Assembly: GCA_020025305.1 (NCBI GenBank)
Contig: JAHHSG010000001.1
Location: forward strand, 165,830-229,829
Direction: 5' to 3'
Origin: Oscillospiraceae bacterium
Lineage (GTDB): Bacteria > Bacillota > Clostridia > Oscillospirales > Oscillospiraceae
DNA: 64,000 bases
In this document: piece after piece, positions 33,150-42,274 of the stretch
Layout: each line of letters begins with the position of its first letter
Position numbering within the stretch: the first letter of the stretch is position 1
Translations under genes and position numbers: made by a program
The notes under the pieces: generated by a model
The model's database searches: none
Seen by the model: only the letters and a program-made list of their open reading frames with translations
Told to the model about the DNA's origin: nothing

Positions 33150-34364
33150 ATGTACAACTTCGCACTTGCCTTTGTGATCTGTGCAGCCGTGTATTTGCTC
33201 GGTGAAGCAGTATCCAACTTGACGAAGGCTTGGATTCCCTCGGTGTTCGTTACTGCCATGGTTTTGTTGGTGGGCTACTGGACTATTGTTCCCAAAGAAG
33301 TCATCACCGACTCCATGCTGATTCCTTTCGGCAGCACCATTGGTATTTACCTGCTGCTGGTCCACATGGGGACAGTCATTAGTATGAAGCAGCTGCTGGA
33401 GCAATGGAAAACAGTGCTTGTGTGCCTTGCGGGTCTGGCGGGCATGTGTATTTTGGCACTGCTGATTCTCCCCGGTATCATCGGCAGAGAATATGTGGTT
33501 GCCGGTCTGCCGCCTCTGACAGGTGGTATCGTGGCTGCGGTGACCATGCGTGATGCTGCGATGGAGGCTGGATTAAAAGAAGCTGCCGTCTTTGCCATCG
33601 CTATGTATTGTGTACAGGGCTTTGCCGGTTATCCCCTGACTTCTGTGTGCCTTCAGTTGGAGGGCAAGCGGCTGCTGAAGGATTTTCGCGCCAATGGTAC
33701 CCACGTTGCTGTTGGTAATAACAACGCTGATGAAAGCGGCAAGTTGGCCGAAGCACCTGCTGCTAAGAAAAAATTGCTCCCCGAGATCCCTGCTAAGTGG
33801 AACACCCCGGTCATGATCTTAGGCCGTTTGGCTGTGGTGAGCTGGTTGGCAACATTGATGGGCGATGTGATGATTCCTGTTGTCAATATGAAGATCTCTG
33901 GTGCCGTGTGGGCTTTGATTTTCGGTATTATCTTTACCTCCATCGGGTTTTTGGATGCCAGCTCCTTGAATAAAGCGAATTCTTACGGTATCATTATGTT
34001 TGCACTGATGATGTATGTGTTTGATGGCTTGAAGGATTGCACGCCTGAGATGCTCAAGAGCATCCTCTTCCCCATGCTGCTATTGATTGTGGTAGGCGTT
34101 GCCGGTATGGCACTGTTTATCTTCATTATCTCCAAGGTATTGAAGATTCACTTCCTCATGGCGCTGGCTACCGGACTGACTGCTCTCTACGGATTCCCGC
34201 CCAATGCCATTATTACGGAGAATACTTGCGATGCTTTGGCACAAAGTCCGGAGGAGAAGGAATATCTGATGAATCAGATGTTCCCGCCCATGATCGTGGG
34301 TGGTTTTGTGACTGTGACGATTACTTCTGTGATCGTTGCCGGTGTTTTCCAGAGCCTCCTTTAA
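33150..34364 (+). CDS. multi-pass membrane carrier, GltS-like
   Basis: 404 residues from ATG at 33150 (AAAGGAGAGAGATGT upstream); the frame extends back past the promoter, so the longer form is rejected. About 11-12 membrane helices in two similar halves. The first half contains GGIVAAVTMRDAAMEAGLKEAAVFAIAM and the second LMALATGLTALYGFPPNAII; Gly/Pro-rich loops of this kind recall sodium/glutamate (GltS) or 2-hydroxycarboxylate carriers. I do not recognise the exact family. It is followed by two M20 amidohydrolases, so it may import the N-acyl or dipeptide-like conjugates they cleave. Confidence 0.65.
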   Translation: MYNFALAFVICAAVYLLGEAVSNLTKAWIPSVFVTAMVLLVGYWTIVPKEVITDSMLIPFGSTIGIYLLLVHMGTVISMKQLLEQWKTVLVCLAGLAGMCILALLILPGIIGREYVVAGLPPLTGGIVAAVTMRDAAMEAGLKEAAVFAIAMYCVQGFAGYPLTSVCLQLEGKRLLKDFRANGTHVAVGNNNADESGKLAEAPAAKKKLLPEIPAKWNTPVMILGRLAVVSWLATLMGDVMIPVVNMKISGAVWALIFGIIFTSIGFLDASSLNKANSYGIIMFALMMYVFDGLKDCTPEMLKSILFPMLLLIVVGVAGMALFIFIISKVLKIHFLMALATGLTALYGFPPNAIITENTCDALAQSPEEKEYLMNQMFPPMIVGGFVTVTITSVIVAGVFQSLL

Positions 34365-34387
34365 TTTGAGCTGGCTGCAGTAAAATC

Positions 34388-34422
34388 AGCAGTCCGGCAT
34401 AAAGCCGGACTGCTTTGTTTTT
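34388..34422 (+). terminator. terminator after the carrier
   Basis: AGCAGTCCGGC/GCCGGACTGCT, 11 bp perfect with loop ATAA(A), then TTTGTTTTT. Confidence 0.88.
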
Positions 34423-34479
34423 ATCATTTACATTATAAGTAATTATTGTTAATTTAGTCATTTGAAAGGATGTGTCCCT

Positions 34480-35661
34480 ATGGATATCAAAGCACTTGCT
34501 GAGGCATATGCCCCTTACATTGTCGAGCGTCGCCGGTTCTACCACACTTGTCCGGAGCTGTCAGGTGAAGAGAAGGAGACCACCGCTAAGATCAAAGCGG
34601 ATTTGCAGGCCATGGGCATTACCGACATACACGAGATGGAGGGCTTTTATGGCCTGTATGCCGATATCCACGGCGGTAAGCCCGGTAAGATGGTGGCGCT
34701 GCGCGCGGATATTGATGCCCTGTCTGTCCAGGAGGAAAGCGGATTGCCCTTTGCCTCTCAAGTAGAGGGGAAGATGCACGCCTGCGGTCACGACAACCAT
34801 ATTGCCATGCAGCTGGGGGCTGCCAAGATTCTCAACGAGATGAAGGACGAACTGTGTGGTACCGTGCGCTTGGTGTTCCAGCCCGCTGAGGAGACTGCCA
34901 CCGGTGCCGGAAAGATGCTCGATGCCGGTGTGATGGACGGCGTGGCTGCCATTTACGGGGTTCACGTCTGGGGCAGCTTTGATGCACCCTACATAGATTT
35001 CAGCGCTGGAAACCGTATGGCTTGCTGCCATGGCTTCCAAATCGAGGTAGAGGGGCACTCTGCTCACGCATCCGCTCCGCACGAGGGGATTGATGCCGTG
35101 ATGGTGTCCTGTTCCATTGTGGAAGCCCTGCAGAAGATCGTCTCCCGCAGCAATGATCCGCTCAATCCGCTGGTGATTACCGTGGGGAAGGTGACAGCCG
35201 GCAACCGCTGGAACGTGCTGGCCGGCCACGCCAGATTGGAAGGTACGGTTCGCACCTTTACTACCGGTACCAAGGTGGAAGATGAGATGCGCCGTGTAAT
35301 TGAGAGCACGGCAGCGGCTTTCGGTGCCAAGGCAACCTTCTCCTATCAGTATATGACCCAACCCGTGATTAACAGCAGCGAGCAGCTCCTCCGCATTGCC
35401 CAGAATGCCGTGGTCAGCATGTACGGTCAGGAGTCTCTGGGGCATATGCCCACCTTGATGGGCAGTGAAGATTTCTCTATTTTCGGTGAGCGTGGCACCC
35501 CCTATATCTTTGGCTTTGTAGGGTCCCGTAACCCGGAAAAGGGCTGCGTCTACGGAAATCACCATGAGAAGTACGATGTGGACGAGGATATTCTGCAGCG
35601 TGGTGCTGCTGTAGCCGCTAAATTTGCTGCCGATTTCTTGGCAGAGACCGCAGCAGAGTAA
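34480..35661 (+). CDS. M20D amidohydrolase, copy 1 (N-acyl-amino-acid hydrolase type)
   Basis: 393 residues from ATG at 34480 (GAAAGGA 9 bases upstream). Zn-hydrolase motifs: ALRADIDALSVQEESG, HACGHDNHIAM, VRLVFQPAEE, GVHVW, and the last metal ligand in TLMGSEDFS. The middle ~110 residues form the dimerisation lid (GHSAHASAPHEG). Family members cleave amide-linked acyl, aminobenzoyl, hippuryl or indole-acetyl amino acids in the cytosol. Cys in the HACGHD motif is conserved. It is nearly the same length and layout as the next gene. Confidence 0.9.
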   Translation: MDIKALAEAYAPYIVERRRFYHTCPELSGEEKETTAKIKADLQAMGITDIHEMEGFYGLYADIHGGKPGKMVALRADIDALSVQEESGLPFASQVEGKMHACGHDNHIAMQLGAAKILNEMKDELCGTVRLVFQPAEETATGAGKMLDAGVMDGVAAIYGVHVWGSFDAPYIDFSAGNRMACCHGFQIEVEGHSAHASAPHEGIDAVMVSCSIVEALQKIVSRSNDPLNPLVITVGKVTAGNRWNVLAGHARLEGTVRTFTTGTKVEDEMRRVIESTAAAFGAKATFSYQYMTQPVINSSEQLLRIAQNAVVSMYGQESLGHMPTLMGSEDFSIFGERGTPYIFGFVGSRNPEKGCVYGNHHEKYDVDEDILQRGAAVAAKFAADFLAETAAE

Positions 35662-35711
35662 TTTTTGTGGAGCGCAGGTATGTTCTTTGTCTGTGAGAAA
35701 GGAGTTTCCCT

Positions 35712-36875
35712 ATGGATATGAAAGCACTGGCCAAGGAAGCGGAAAGTTATATCATTGAGCGCCGTCGCTATTACCATGCCCATCCGGAGTTGTCCAAGCA
35801 GGAAAAGGGAACACGTGATGCCATCCACCGGGATCTGGTGGCGCTGGGCATGACAGATATCCGTGATTTTGATCATTGCTATGGCTTGATCGCGGATATT
35901 CACGGCGGCAAGCCCGGTAAGACGGTGGCACTGCGTGCCGATATTGACGCATTGCCTGTGCACGAAGAGACGGGGCAGCCTTTTGCGTCCTGTCATGAGG
36001 GCGTGATGCACGCCTGTGGTCATGACGCCCATATTGCTATTTTGCTGGGGGCTGCCAAGATTCTCATGCAGGTGAGAGAGGAGCTGTGCGGCACAGTTCG
36101 TTTGATTGTTCAACCGGAGGAGGAGCTGGTCAGCGGCTCTCGATTGATGATTGAGGGCGGCGCGTTGGAAGGCGTAGATGCCATCTATGGCAACCACGTC
36201 TGGGGCGATATGGCAGCGCCTTATATGGATTTTACTATGGGGAAGAGAATGGCTTATGCCGGACTATTTGGCATTACCGTGGAAGGTGTCAGTGCCCATG
36301 GTTCAGCGCCCCATTTAGGAGCTGACGCGATTACGGCTGCCGCCTCCATCATCATGAATTTACAGCAGTATGTTTCCCGGGTCAACGATCCCCTCCATCC
36401 CCTGGTGCTTACCATCGGTACCATTAAGGGAGGGACCCGCTGCAATGTGATCCCCAATCGCGTCCATATGGACGGTACGCTGCGTGCCTTCACCAGTGAG
36501 CGGCACGAAGAGGTGATGCGCCGTATCGTGGAGCATACGGCAGCGGCGCTGGGCGTCACGGCAAGGCTGACATACGAGGATGTGGTGGATCCGCTGCTCA
36601 ATACGGACGAGCATCTGGTGCAGTTGGCACAAAATGCCGTCAAGAAGCTGTATGGTGCAGAGGCTTTGGGGCATCTGCCTACCATGATGGGCAGCGAGGA
36701 TTTTGCCAATTACATGAGTGTAGTCCCCGGTGTATTTGGGTTTGTCGGCAGCAGTAATCCCCAAAAAGGCTGCACTTACACCAATCACCATGAGAAATAT
36801 GATATTGATGAGGATATTTTGCAGCGTGGAGCATGTGTTATGGCTCAGTTTGCGATAGATTTCCTGTCTGAGTAA
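35712..36875 (+). CDS. M20D amidohydrolase, copy 2
   Basis: 387 residues, ATG behind GAAAGGAGTTTCCCT, a near copy of the ribosome site and first codons of copy 1 (MDMKALAKEAE against MDIKALAEAYA). Same motifs: ALRADIDALPVHEETG, HACGHDAHIAIL, VRLIVQPEEE (EE in place of AEE), GNHVWGD and TMMGSEDFA. Divergence is spread over the whole length, so this is an old tandem duplication. The changed glutamate-box and lid residues suggest a different acyl or amino-acid preference. Together with the upstream carrier it resembles the AbgA/AbgB/AbgT layout in function only. Confidence 0.9.
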   Translation: MDMKALAKEAESYIIERRRYYHAHPELSKQEKGTRDAIHRDLVALGMTDIRDFDHCYGLIADIHGGKPGKTVALRADIDALPVHEETGQPFASCHEGVMHACGHDAHIAILLGAAKILMQVREELCGTVRLIVQPEEELVSGSRLMIEGGALEGVDAIYGNHVWGDMAAPYMDFTMGKRMAYAGLFGITVEGVSAHGSAPHLGADAITAAASIIMNLQQYVSRVNDPLHPLVLTIGTIKGGTRCNVIPNRVHMDGTLRAFTSERHEEVMRRIVEHTAAALGVTARLTYEDVVDPLLNTDEHLVQLAQNAVKKLYGAEALGHLPTMMGSEDFANYMSVVPGVFGFVGSSNPQKGCTYTNHHEKYDIDEDILQRGACVMAQFAIDFLSE

Positions 36876-36947
36876 TGGTGTAAACACTCCCGGAAAGGAG
36901 TGGGCGTGCGATACGGATATTGAATGATGGGATCGCTGCCTTGCTGC

Positions 36948-36990
36948 ATAAAAAAAGTCCCGTTCACCTTTGCGGTGAACGGGACTTCCT
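36948..36990. terminator. bidirectional terminator
   Basis: 14-bp stem AAGTCCCGTTCACC/GGTGAACGGGACTT (36955-36968 with 36974-36987) flanked by an A run, giving a T tract on the minus strand for the MATE gene. Confidence 0.88.
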
Positions 36991-37003
36991 GTATGTCAGC
37001 ATA

Positions 37004-38362
37004 TTAGCAAATACTGTTCCGCCGGACGATTTTGCGCAGGAAGAGGAAGAACATGGCGGTTAAGATTATCCCCTTAATTATGGTGGATAAGGTGATGCTC
37101 CACCAGATGCCGGACAGACCCAATGCAGTGACGCTGAGCGCTGCGGCCAGCGGGATGCGTGCAACGGTGAGAACACTGGAGATGATACTGGGGGCAAGCG
37201 TGTGGCCGAAGCCGGCATAAGCCCCCTCAATGAGGATTTCCCAGCACATAAAGAGTTCGGAAATACCAATGATGACCAAATAATCCACGCCCATAGGCAG
37301 TACCTCAAGGTCGGGGATAAAGATCTGGAAGATGGGGCCGGCAGCAAATACCAGCAGCAGCGTGCAGAAGATGCCCCAGAGGGACATGAGAGAAAAAGAG
37401 ACATAAAATCCCTTTTTTGCCCGCTGCAAATTGCCTGCACCATAGTTTTGCCCCACGAAGCTGTTGGTGGCGGCGGCAAAGCCATCGGCGGTCATCCAGC
37501 TGAGTGACTCTACTTGACTGCCGACTTTCTGCACGGCCACAGCACTGTCGCCGAAGGCAGCTACCATGCGGGCAAGTACCATACTGACAAGGGGGAACAC
37601 CACATTCAGCGCTGCTGCCGGGCCACTGATGCGCAGCAGCTGCCGCAGCTCCGCACCAGAGGTACGCTGTAAGAGATGGACATGGGGGAAAAGATACTGA
37701 TCCTGCAGTGCGTAACGGCACAGAATGAAAAAGACAACGCCTTGAGCCAAAGTGGTGGCCAGTGCCGCACCGGCTACACCCCACTGCAGAAAACCACGGA
37801 TACCGAAAATCAGAAGGGGGTCAAGAATCATGTTGATTCCCAGTCCCCAGACCATAGCCAGAAAAGGGGTACGACTGTTGCCGGTGGCAGTGATCAAGGC
37901 AACCAGCACTTGATTGAGGAAAGAAAAGGGCATACCCAGTGCGATAAGGATCAGATACATACGGGCATCGGCGGTGACTTGCGGACTATTGAGCTTAAAA
38001 AAGCCGATCAGCGGGCCGGAGGCTAAGGTGAGGAGCAGTGTATAGCCCAGCGCCAACGCAGCACCAATTTGCAGTGCACCCGCAGCAAAGCGTCCGGCTC
38101 GCGCCTTATCTCCGGAACCGATGTTCTGAGCGACCAAAACCTGTCCGCCCATGCGCCCTAAGATGGCAAGTCCGTTGGAAAGCCACATGAAAAGTCCCAC
38201 AGCCCCTACAGCCGCCATAGCGTCCACACCAATGCGGCCAATCCAAAGCATATCCGTCAGGTTGTAGGCCATCTGCATCAGCTGAGATCCCATGATGGGG
38301 AGTGCCAGCGCAGTCAGCGTGGAGAAAATAGTTCCCTTTAACAAATCTACTTGCTTTGACAC
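37004..38362 (-). CDS. MATE family efflux transporter
   Basis: 452 residues from GTG at 38362, chosen because AAAGGAG lies about 10 bases upstream; the frame extends further without a ribosome site. Twelve membrane helices in two halves. LPIMGSQLMQMAYNLTDMLWIGRIGVDAMAAVG is the typical first-helix region and MVLARMVAAFGDSAVAV its counterpart in the second half. Exports cationic drugs or metabolites with sodium or proton exchange; substrate unknown. Monocistronic. No regulator adjacent. Confidence 0.9.
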   Translation of the reverse strand: MSKQVDLLKGTIFSTLTALALPIMGSQLMQMAYNLTDMLWIGRIGVDAMAAVGAVGLFMWLSNGLAILGRMGGQVLVAQNIGSGDKARAGRFAAGALQIGAALALGYTLLLTLASGPLIGFFKLNSPQVTADARMYLILIALGMPFSFLNQVLVALITATGNSRTPFLAMVWGLGINMILDPLLIFGIRGFLQWGVAGAALATTLAQGVVFFILCRYALQDQYLFPHVHLLQRTSGAELRQLLRISGPAAALNVVFPLVSMVLARMVAAFGDSAVAVQKVGSQVESLSWMTADGFAAATNSFVGQNYGAGNLQRAKKGFYVSFSLMSLWGIFCTLLLVFAAGPIFQIFIPDLEVLPMGVDYLVIIGISELFMCWEILIEGAYAGFGHTLAPSIISSVLTVARIPLAAALSVTALGLSGIWWSITLSTIIKGIILTAMFFLFLRKIVRRNSIC

Positions 38363-38512
38363 AGATCGTCCACTCCTTTCGCATACAGCTAATTTCCCGG
38401 ATAGGGTTAGCAAGGACATTCATATACTATATCATAAAAGATGCCGCCCCACAAGATGTACAAGTGAGGTAAGTTGCCTGGACCGGTGAAATGGAAAAGC
38501 GGTGGAAACAAG

Positions 38513-38549
38513 CAAGGACACTGTCGGCTGAGTGCCGACAGTGTCCTTG
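38513..38549. terminator. 16-bp perfect hairpin after the hydrolase
   Basis: CAAGGACACTGTCGGC (38513-38528) with 38534-38549, 5-base loop. It starts 4 bases past the minus-strand hydrolase stop. T tract is poor in both directions, so it may be an mRNA end rather than a classical terminator. Confidence 0.65.
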
Positions 38550-38553
38550 TCAT

Positions 38554-39456
38554 TTACGGTGTCATGTGTTGCCCGATGAAGCCGTCCAGCTTCTCCATGT
38601 ATTCCTGGGGGTAGGTATATATACTTTCAATATGCCGCGTTTTGGGTGGGAAAAAGCAGTCTTTCTCCCCCTGATACATTTCATAGAGCTGTGGCCCATT
38701 TTCATAGGGAACCAGTTTGTCATCCTGTCCGTGGACGAAGAGGATGGGAATACGAGAGGCGGCAAGACTTTGGGTTACATCGGAGTCGTTCCAATCGTAG
38801 CCGGCCACCAGGCGATTGATGAGCCGCAGGGGATGGTACAGCGGGCCGATTTGGTGATCCATGGAGGCCTTGGCGTTCCGATAGCCGCTGTCGGAGACAA
38901 TCAGCTTCACGTTCTCCGGACAGTGACTGCTCATTTGCAGCACCGTAGCACCGCCCATAGAAAAGCCGTGGAGCATAATCTCTATATCATTGCCGAATTT
39001 TTCGCGGAGAAAATCAATCCAACGCAGGCAGTCCTGACTCTCCCAGACATCAAAGCCGATAAAACGCCCGCCGCTTTCGCCGGAGGCAGTGTGGTCGCAG
39101 CAGAAAAAGTCAATGCCGCGGCTCTTGTAATAGTCGTAAAAGAGACCGCCTGTTTCCAGATGGTTGGAACGGTAGCCGTGAATGAGAAAGACAATCTTTT
39201 TGCCGTTTGCGCCGCAGGGATAATAAAATCCTTTCAATGTTTCGCCATGCCCTCCGGCAATGGTGTATGTTTCGCAGGGAATGTCCCGCAGACGAGCGGA
39301 TGCCGTATCTCGGGCGAGGTAATAGTTCGCTTCGTGCCCCTTGCTGTCGAAGAGCAGTGTGAAGAGGGCGGAGCTTTTGCGGCAGAAGATGTAACGATAC
39401 AGCTCTTCCATGAAAATAAACAGAAGGAGGAAGAGGAGCAGCAGGAAAATTTTCAT
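38554..39456 (-). CDS. membrane-anchored alpha/beta hydrolase (S33-like)
   Basis: 300 residues. N-terminal hydrophobic anchor (about 2-16), then a hydrolase fold: oxyanion region VFLIHGYRSN, nucleophile Ser166 in HGFSMGG, Asp in VHGQDDKLVP and a C-terminal His in KTRHIES. It resembles BEM46/YqkD-type serine hydrolases that face the outside. Substrate unknown. On the minus strand, 12 bases downstream of the permease, so the two are co-transcribed. Confidence 0.85.
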   Translation of the reverse strand: MKIFLLLLFLLLFIFMEELYRYIFCRKSSALFTLLFDSKGHEANYYLARDTASARLRDIPCETYTIAGGHGETLKGFYYPCGANGKKIVFLIHGYRSNHLETGGLFYDYYKSRGIDFFCCDHTASGESGGRFIGFDVWESQDCLRWIDFLREKFGNDIEIMLHGFSMGGATVLQMSSHCPENVKLIVSDSGYRNAKASMDHQIGPLYHPLRLINRLVAGYDWNDSDVTQSLAASRIPILFVHGQDDKLVPYENGPQLYEMYQGEKDCFFPPKTRHIESIYTYPQEYMEKLDGFIGQHMTP

Positions 39457-39468
39457 AGTAACGCTCCT

Positions 39469-40626
39469 TTATTTCACTGGAAGCATAGCACCAATGCTGG
39501 CAAGCAGGGTGCACAGCACCACCAGAATTTGAAAAGGCAGTGCGCCAAATTTACCAGCCAGATTAGAGGATGGATGGCGCTTGCGGGAGAGGTGATAGGC
39601 AACGATGATACCGATGCCGGTCACTACCTGAATAATGCTGGCAAAGCGGGTAAAGCCCACAAACGTGGATACACCGAAAAAAGCAATGGCGAGGCAGGGC
39701 AGGGAGGCTGCCAGCCAGCTGAGGTGAATGTTCCAGCGGGTTTGCTCGTGCACGATATCCCGCAGGTTCAACGTGTTGGCCCAGAAGGAGGTCGCCAGTG
39801 CCAGCAGTGTAAAGACGTAGCCGAGAATGCTGACCCAGCCGCCCAGATGTGCCGCCAGATCGACCAATGCACCGTCCTCGGTGATGTTTTTCCCGGCGCC
39901 GAGCAGGGTGATTATGGTGATGATGAGGATCAGCCCTATATTGATGGCCAGACCGCTGGCAATGGCGGCACGGATACGCTTCACATCGCCCTCCAACCCC
40001 TTCACTACCTGCGGGGTGGACATCACGGCAGACAGGGAGAAGGAAACCATGCTGAAGAGCGCCAACACATTATTAAAACCATGCCAGCCGGTAGGCAGAG
40101 GGCTCATCTCCGACATAAAGGTGGCAGCGGCAAGAATGGCCACCACAGCAATCATGGAGCCTACAGCGATTTTCTCGCAAATGCCCACCAGCTTCATGCC
40201 GATCAAGACAACACCTGCACCTACCACATAGAAAAGCAGCATACCTGCAGTATCAGACAATCCCAGCCAAGAGCGGAAAACGGCCGCCGCACCGGTGAGA
40301 AAAGCGCTGACATTAAATATGACGGATAAGCCAAGCGTGATGAAAGCTGCCCATGTAAGAATTTTCTTCACTTTACCGGAGAAGAGCTCTGCATCTAGAC
40401 AGCTGATGAACTGTGCACCGCCATTATTATAGGAGAGCTCGGCGATGATCAGGTGTAAAATCACATTGAAGAGATAACAAAACACCATAATCAGGAGGAT
40501 ATCCCGGAGACTGTTGTGAGAGGCCAGATAGGGGACGGAGAGGATTCCGGAACCTACGCCGTGTCCCACAATAATGCTGGTTGCCTCAAAGAAGGTGAGT
40601 TTTGATTCGCCTGCAATTTTATTCAT
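39469..40626 (-). CDS. amino-acid permease (aromatic/HAAAP-like)
   Basis: 385 residues from ATG at 40626 (CGGAGGTATCC upstream). About 11 membrane helices. The first segment FEATSIIVGHGVGSGILSVPY has the GxG(I/V)LxxP pattern of APC-superfamily amino-acid transporters, here closest to tryptophan/tyrosine permeases by my reading. Imports amino acids with protons or sodium. Its promoter is clear (40664-40692). It shares a transcript with the hydrolase downstream. Confidence 0.75.
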   Translation of the reverse strand: MNKIAGESKLTFFEATSIIVGHGVGSGILSVPYLASHNSLRDILLIMVFCYLFNVILHLIIAELSYNNGGAQFISCLDAELFSGKVKKILTWAAFITLGLSVIFNVSAFLTGAAAVFRSWLGLSDTAGMLLFYVVGAGVVLIGMKLVGICEKIAVGSMIAVVAILAAATFMSEMSPLPTGWHGFNNVLALFSMVSFSLSAVMSTPQVVKGLEGDVKRIRAAIASGLAINIGLILIITIITLLGAGKNITEDGALVDLAAHLGGWVSILGYVFTLLALATSFWANTLNLRDIVHEQTRWNIHLSWLAASLPCLAIAFFGVSTFVGFTRFASIIQVVTGIGIIVAYHLSRKRHPSSNLAGKFGALPFQILVVLCTLLASIGAMLPVK

Positions 40627-40663
40627 GGATACCTCCGAAATTCTTGAAAAGGAATATAGATTA

Positions 40664-40692
40664 ATTATACTGAAAAGTGCCACACAGGTCAA
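40664..40692 (-). promoter_or_regulatory. promoter of the permease-hydrolase operon
   Basis: Minus-strand TTGACC (plus 40687-40692), 17-bp spacer, TATAAT (40664-40669). The rest of the gap to 41063 shows no gene except a poor 24-codon frame at 40776. Confidence 0.8.
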
Positions 40693-41063
40693 GGAATTCC
40701 CTTGGCCCTCCTTTCATTTCCCGGTAGGGAAAGGCTGCCATAGGAGAAAGAAAGCCTAAAGAAAGGGAAGTGGGCATGAGAGGAAGAAAGGACGCCGTCT
40801 GTGATTTCGCGGCAGGTATCCTAAAAAATATAAGGCGGGCTTTTGGGTAAGCACGGGGGGCTATGGCATCACAGAGCCAATGCGGATTTCTCGGGGAGGT
40901 ATGCGTCTTGGATGTGGGCAGCCGTGCCGCGGCTCTCCACCTGGAGACAGACATGGGGCCATATGCTTAACGAAAAATTTTCATTCATAGTGGTGAATAG
41001 CGGCTGGTGTTATGGTATACTGTGGATAGCGCAAAGACGCTAATCCAATGAACGAGGTGTTTT

Positions 41064-41945
41064 ATGCAAGACTATTTAATTGCTACCTCCTCCACCTGCG
41101 ATCTGCCCAGAACATATTTGGAGGAACATAAGATCCCCTTCATCAGTTATAGCTATACCATCGGGGATCAGCTGTTTGAAGATGACTGCCGAGAGGAAAA
41201 TCGTCAGAAAGTCTACGAGGGTATGCGGCAGGGCGACCGACTCAAAACCTCCATGATCACTGAATTTGCCTACCACGAGTTTTTTAAATCTCTGCTGGAA
41301 CAGGGCAAGGATGTGATCTATCTGGATATGTCCAAGAAGATGTCCGCCTCTTTCGCCAACGCCGAAGCGGCTGCCCGGCAGATTCGCAGCGAGTTCCCGG
41401 ATCGCAAGTTCTATGTGATGGATACGCTGTGCATCTCCGGCGGTCTGGGTCTGCTGGTCGAGCAGATGGTTCGCCGTATGGAGGAGGGCATGAGCTTTGA
41501 TGATGTGATTGCATGGGGGGAAGCACACAAGCTGAAGATTGCCCATCGCTTCACGGTGGATGATCTGAATTACTTGAAGGAGGGAGGACGCTGCTCTACG
41601 CCGGCGGCACTGGTGGGCTCCGTTTTATCCCTCAAGCCGGTATTGTATGTGCCGGATGGCGGTACACTGGATGTGGCTAAGAAGGTGCGAGGCCGGAAAA
41701 AGGCACTTGATACCATCTATGACGGCGTCAAGACGGATCTGAGCGAAGTGGATACCAAGGGGCTGGAGATCCGTATTCTGCAGGCCGACTGCCGCAAGGA
41801 TGCGGAGTACATCCGGGATCGTATTTTGGAGGACTTCCCCGATGTGGGAGAAATCACCATTACCAGCTTGGGCGTTGTGATCGGTGCCCACTGCGGCCCG
41901 GGGCTTTTCACGATTTTCTATCTTTGCAGCGGCCGTCGTCCGTAA
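41064..41945 (+). CDS. DegV family protein, second copy
   Basis: 293 residues, ATG with GAGGTGTTTT upstream and TATACT as a likely -10 near 41014. Marks: LIATSSTCDLPRTYLEE, YTIGDQLFED, KTSMITEFAYHEFF, VIYLDMSKKMSASFANA, VDDLNYLKEGGRCSTPAA and GAHCGPG. A fatty-acid carrier by family. The N-terminal DST motif is SST here and the serine-containing TTSQ motif is KTSM, so it is well diverged from the copy at 31395-32237. A separate transcription unit. Confidence 0.88.
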   Translation: MQDYLIATSSTCDLPRTYLEEHKIPFISYSYTIGDQLFEDDCREENRQKVYEGMRQGDRLKTSMITEFAYHEFFKSLLEQGKDVIYLDMSKKMSASFANAEAAARQIRSEFPDRKFYVMDTLCISGGLGLLVEQMVRRMEEGMSFDDVIAWGEAHKLKIAHRFTVDDLNYLKEGGRCSTPAALVGSVLSLKPVLYVPDGGTLDVAKKVRGRKKALDTIYDGVKTDLSEVDTKGLEIRILQADCRKDAEYIRDRILEDFPDVGEITITSLGVVIGAHCGPGLFTIFYLCSGRRP

Positions 41946-41967
41946 GGAACTGTTTCAAGAAATCAGA

Positions 41968-42010
41968 AAAAGGCATGACCGTCGTTTATGTCGGTTATGC
42001 CTTTTTTCTG
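41968..42010 (+). terminator. terminator after the second degV
   Basis: AAAAAGGCATGACCG/CGGTTATGCCTTTTTT stem with one G-T pair and loop of about 10. Confidence 0.85.
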
Positions 42011-42082
42011 CGTTGTTTTTTGAAAGACTTTACCGCTCACAAGGGGGGCTAAATCGGATAGAGAATGAAAGGAGACAAGCCT

Positions 42083-42124
42083 ATGAAAACAGCGGCGGCG
42101 GGTTTCTGGGGCAAGGATCAGTAG
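42083..42124 (+). CDS. possible 13-residue ORF
   Basis: ATG behind GAAAGGAGACAAGCCT encodes MKTAAAGFWGKDQ then stop. The strong ribosome site is unusual for chance, but the ORF lies upstream of the apparent promoter of the next gene, so it would be a stand-alone transcript or a relic. Confidence 0.2.
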   Translation: MKTAAAGFWGKDQ

Positions 42125-42274
42125 GTTCTCACTCTTTTATACAAAAAGATGGTAGAAAATAGTAACAAAAATTGTTGGCATTTTTCTCTGTTGTTCACAA
42201 TTCGCCCTCCCATTTATGATATGATACATCTCGAGCGGCAAGTTACTATTCAAACTAAAACTGGAGGAATGCGA

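Noticed and set aside
38491..40329. 612-codon plus-strand frame
   Set aside because: Antisense to the hydrolase and permease, which both have ribosome sites and motifs.
40776..40850. 24-codon frame behind a GGGAAG ribosome-like site
   Set aside because: Weak site, no conservation evidence, no promoter.
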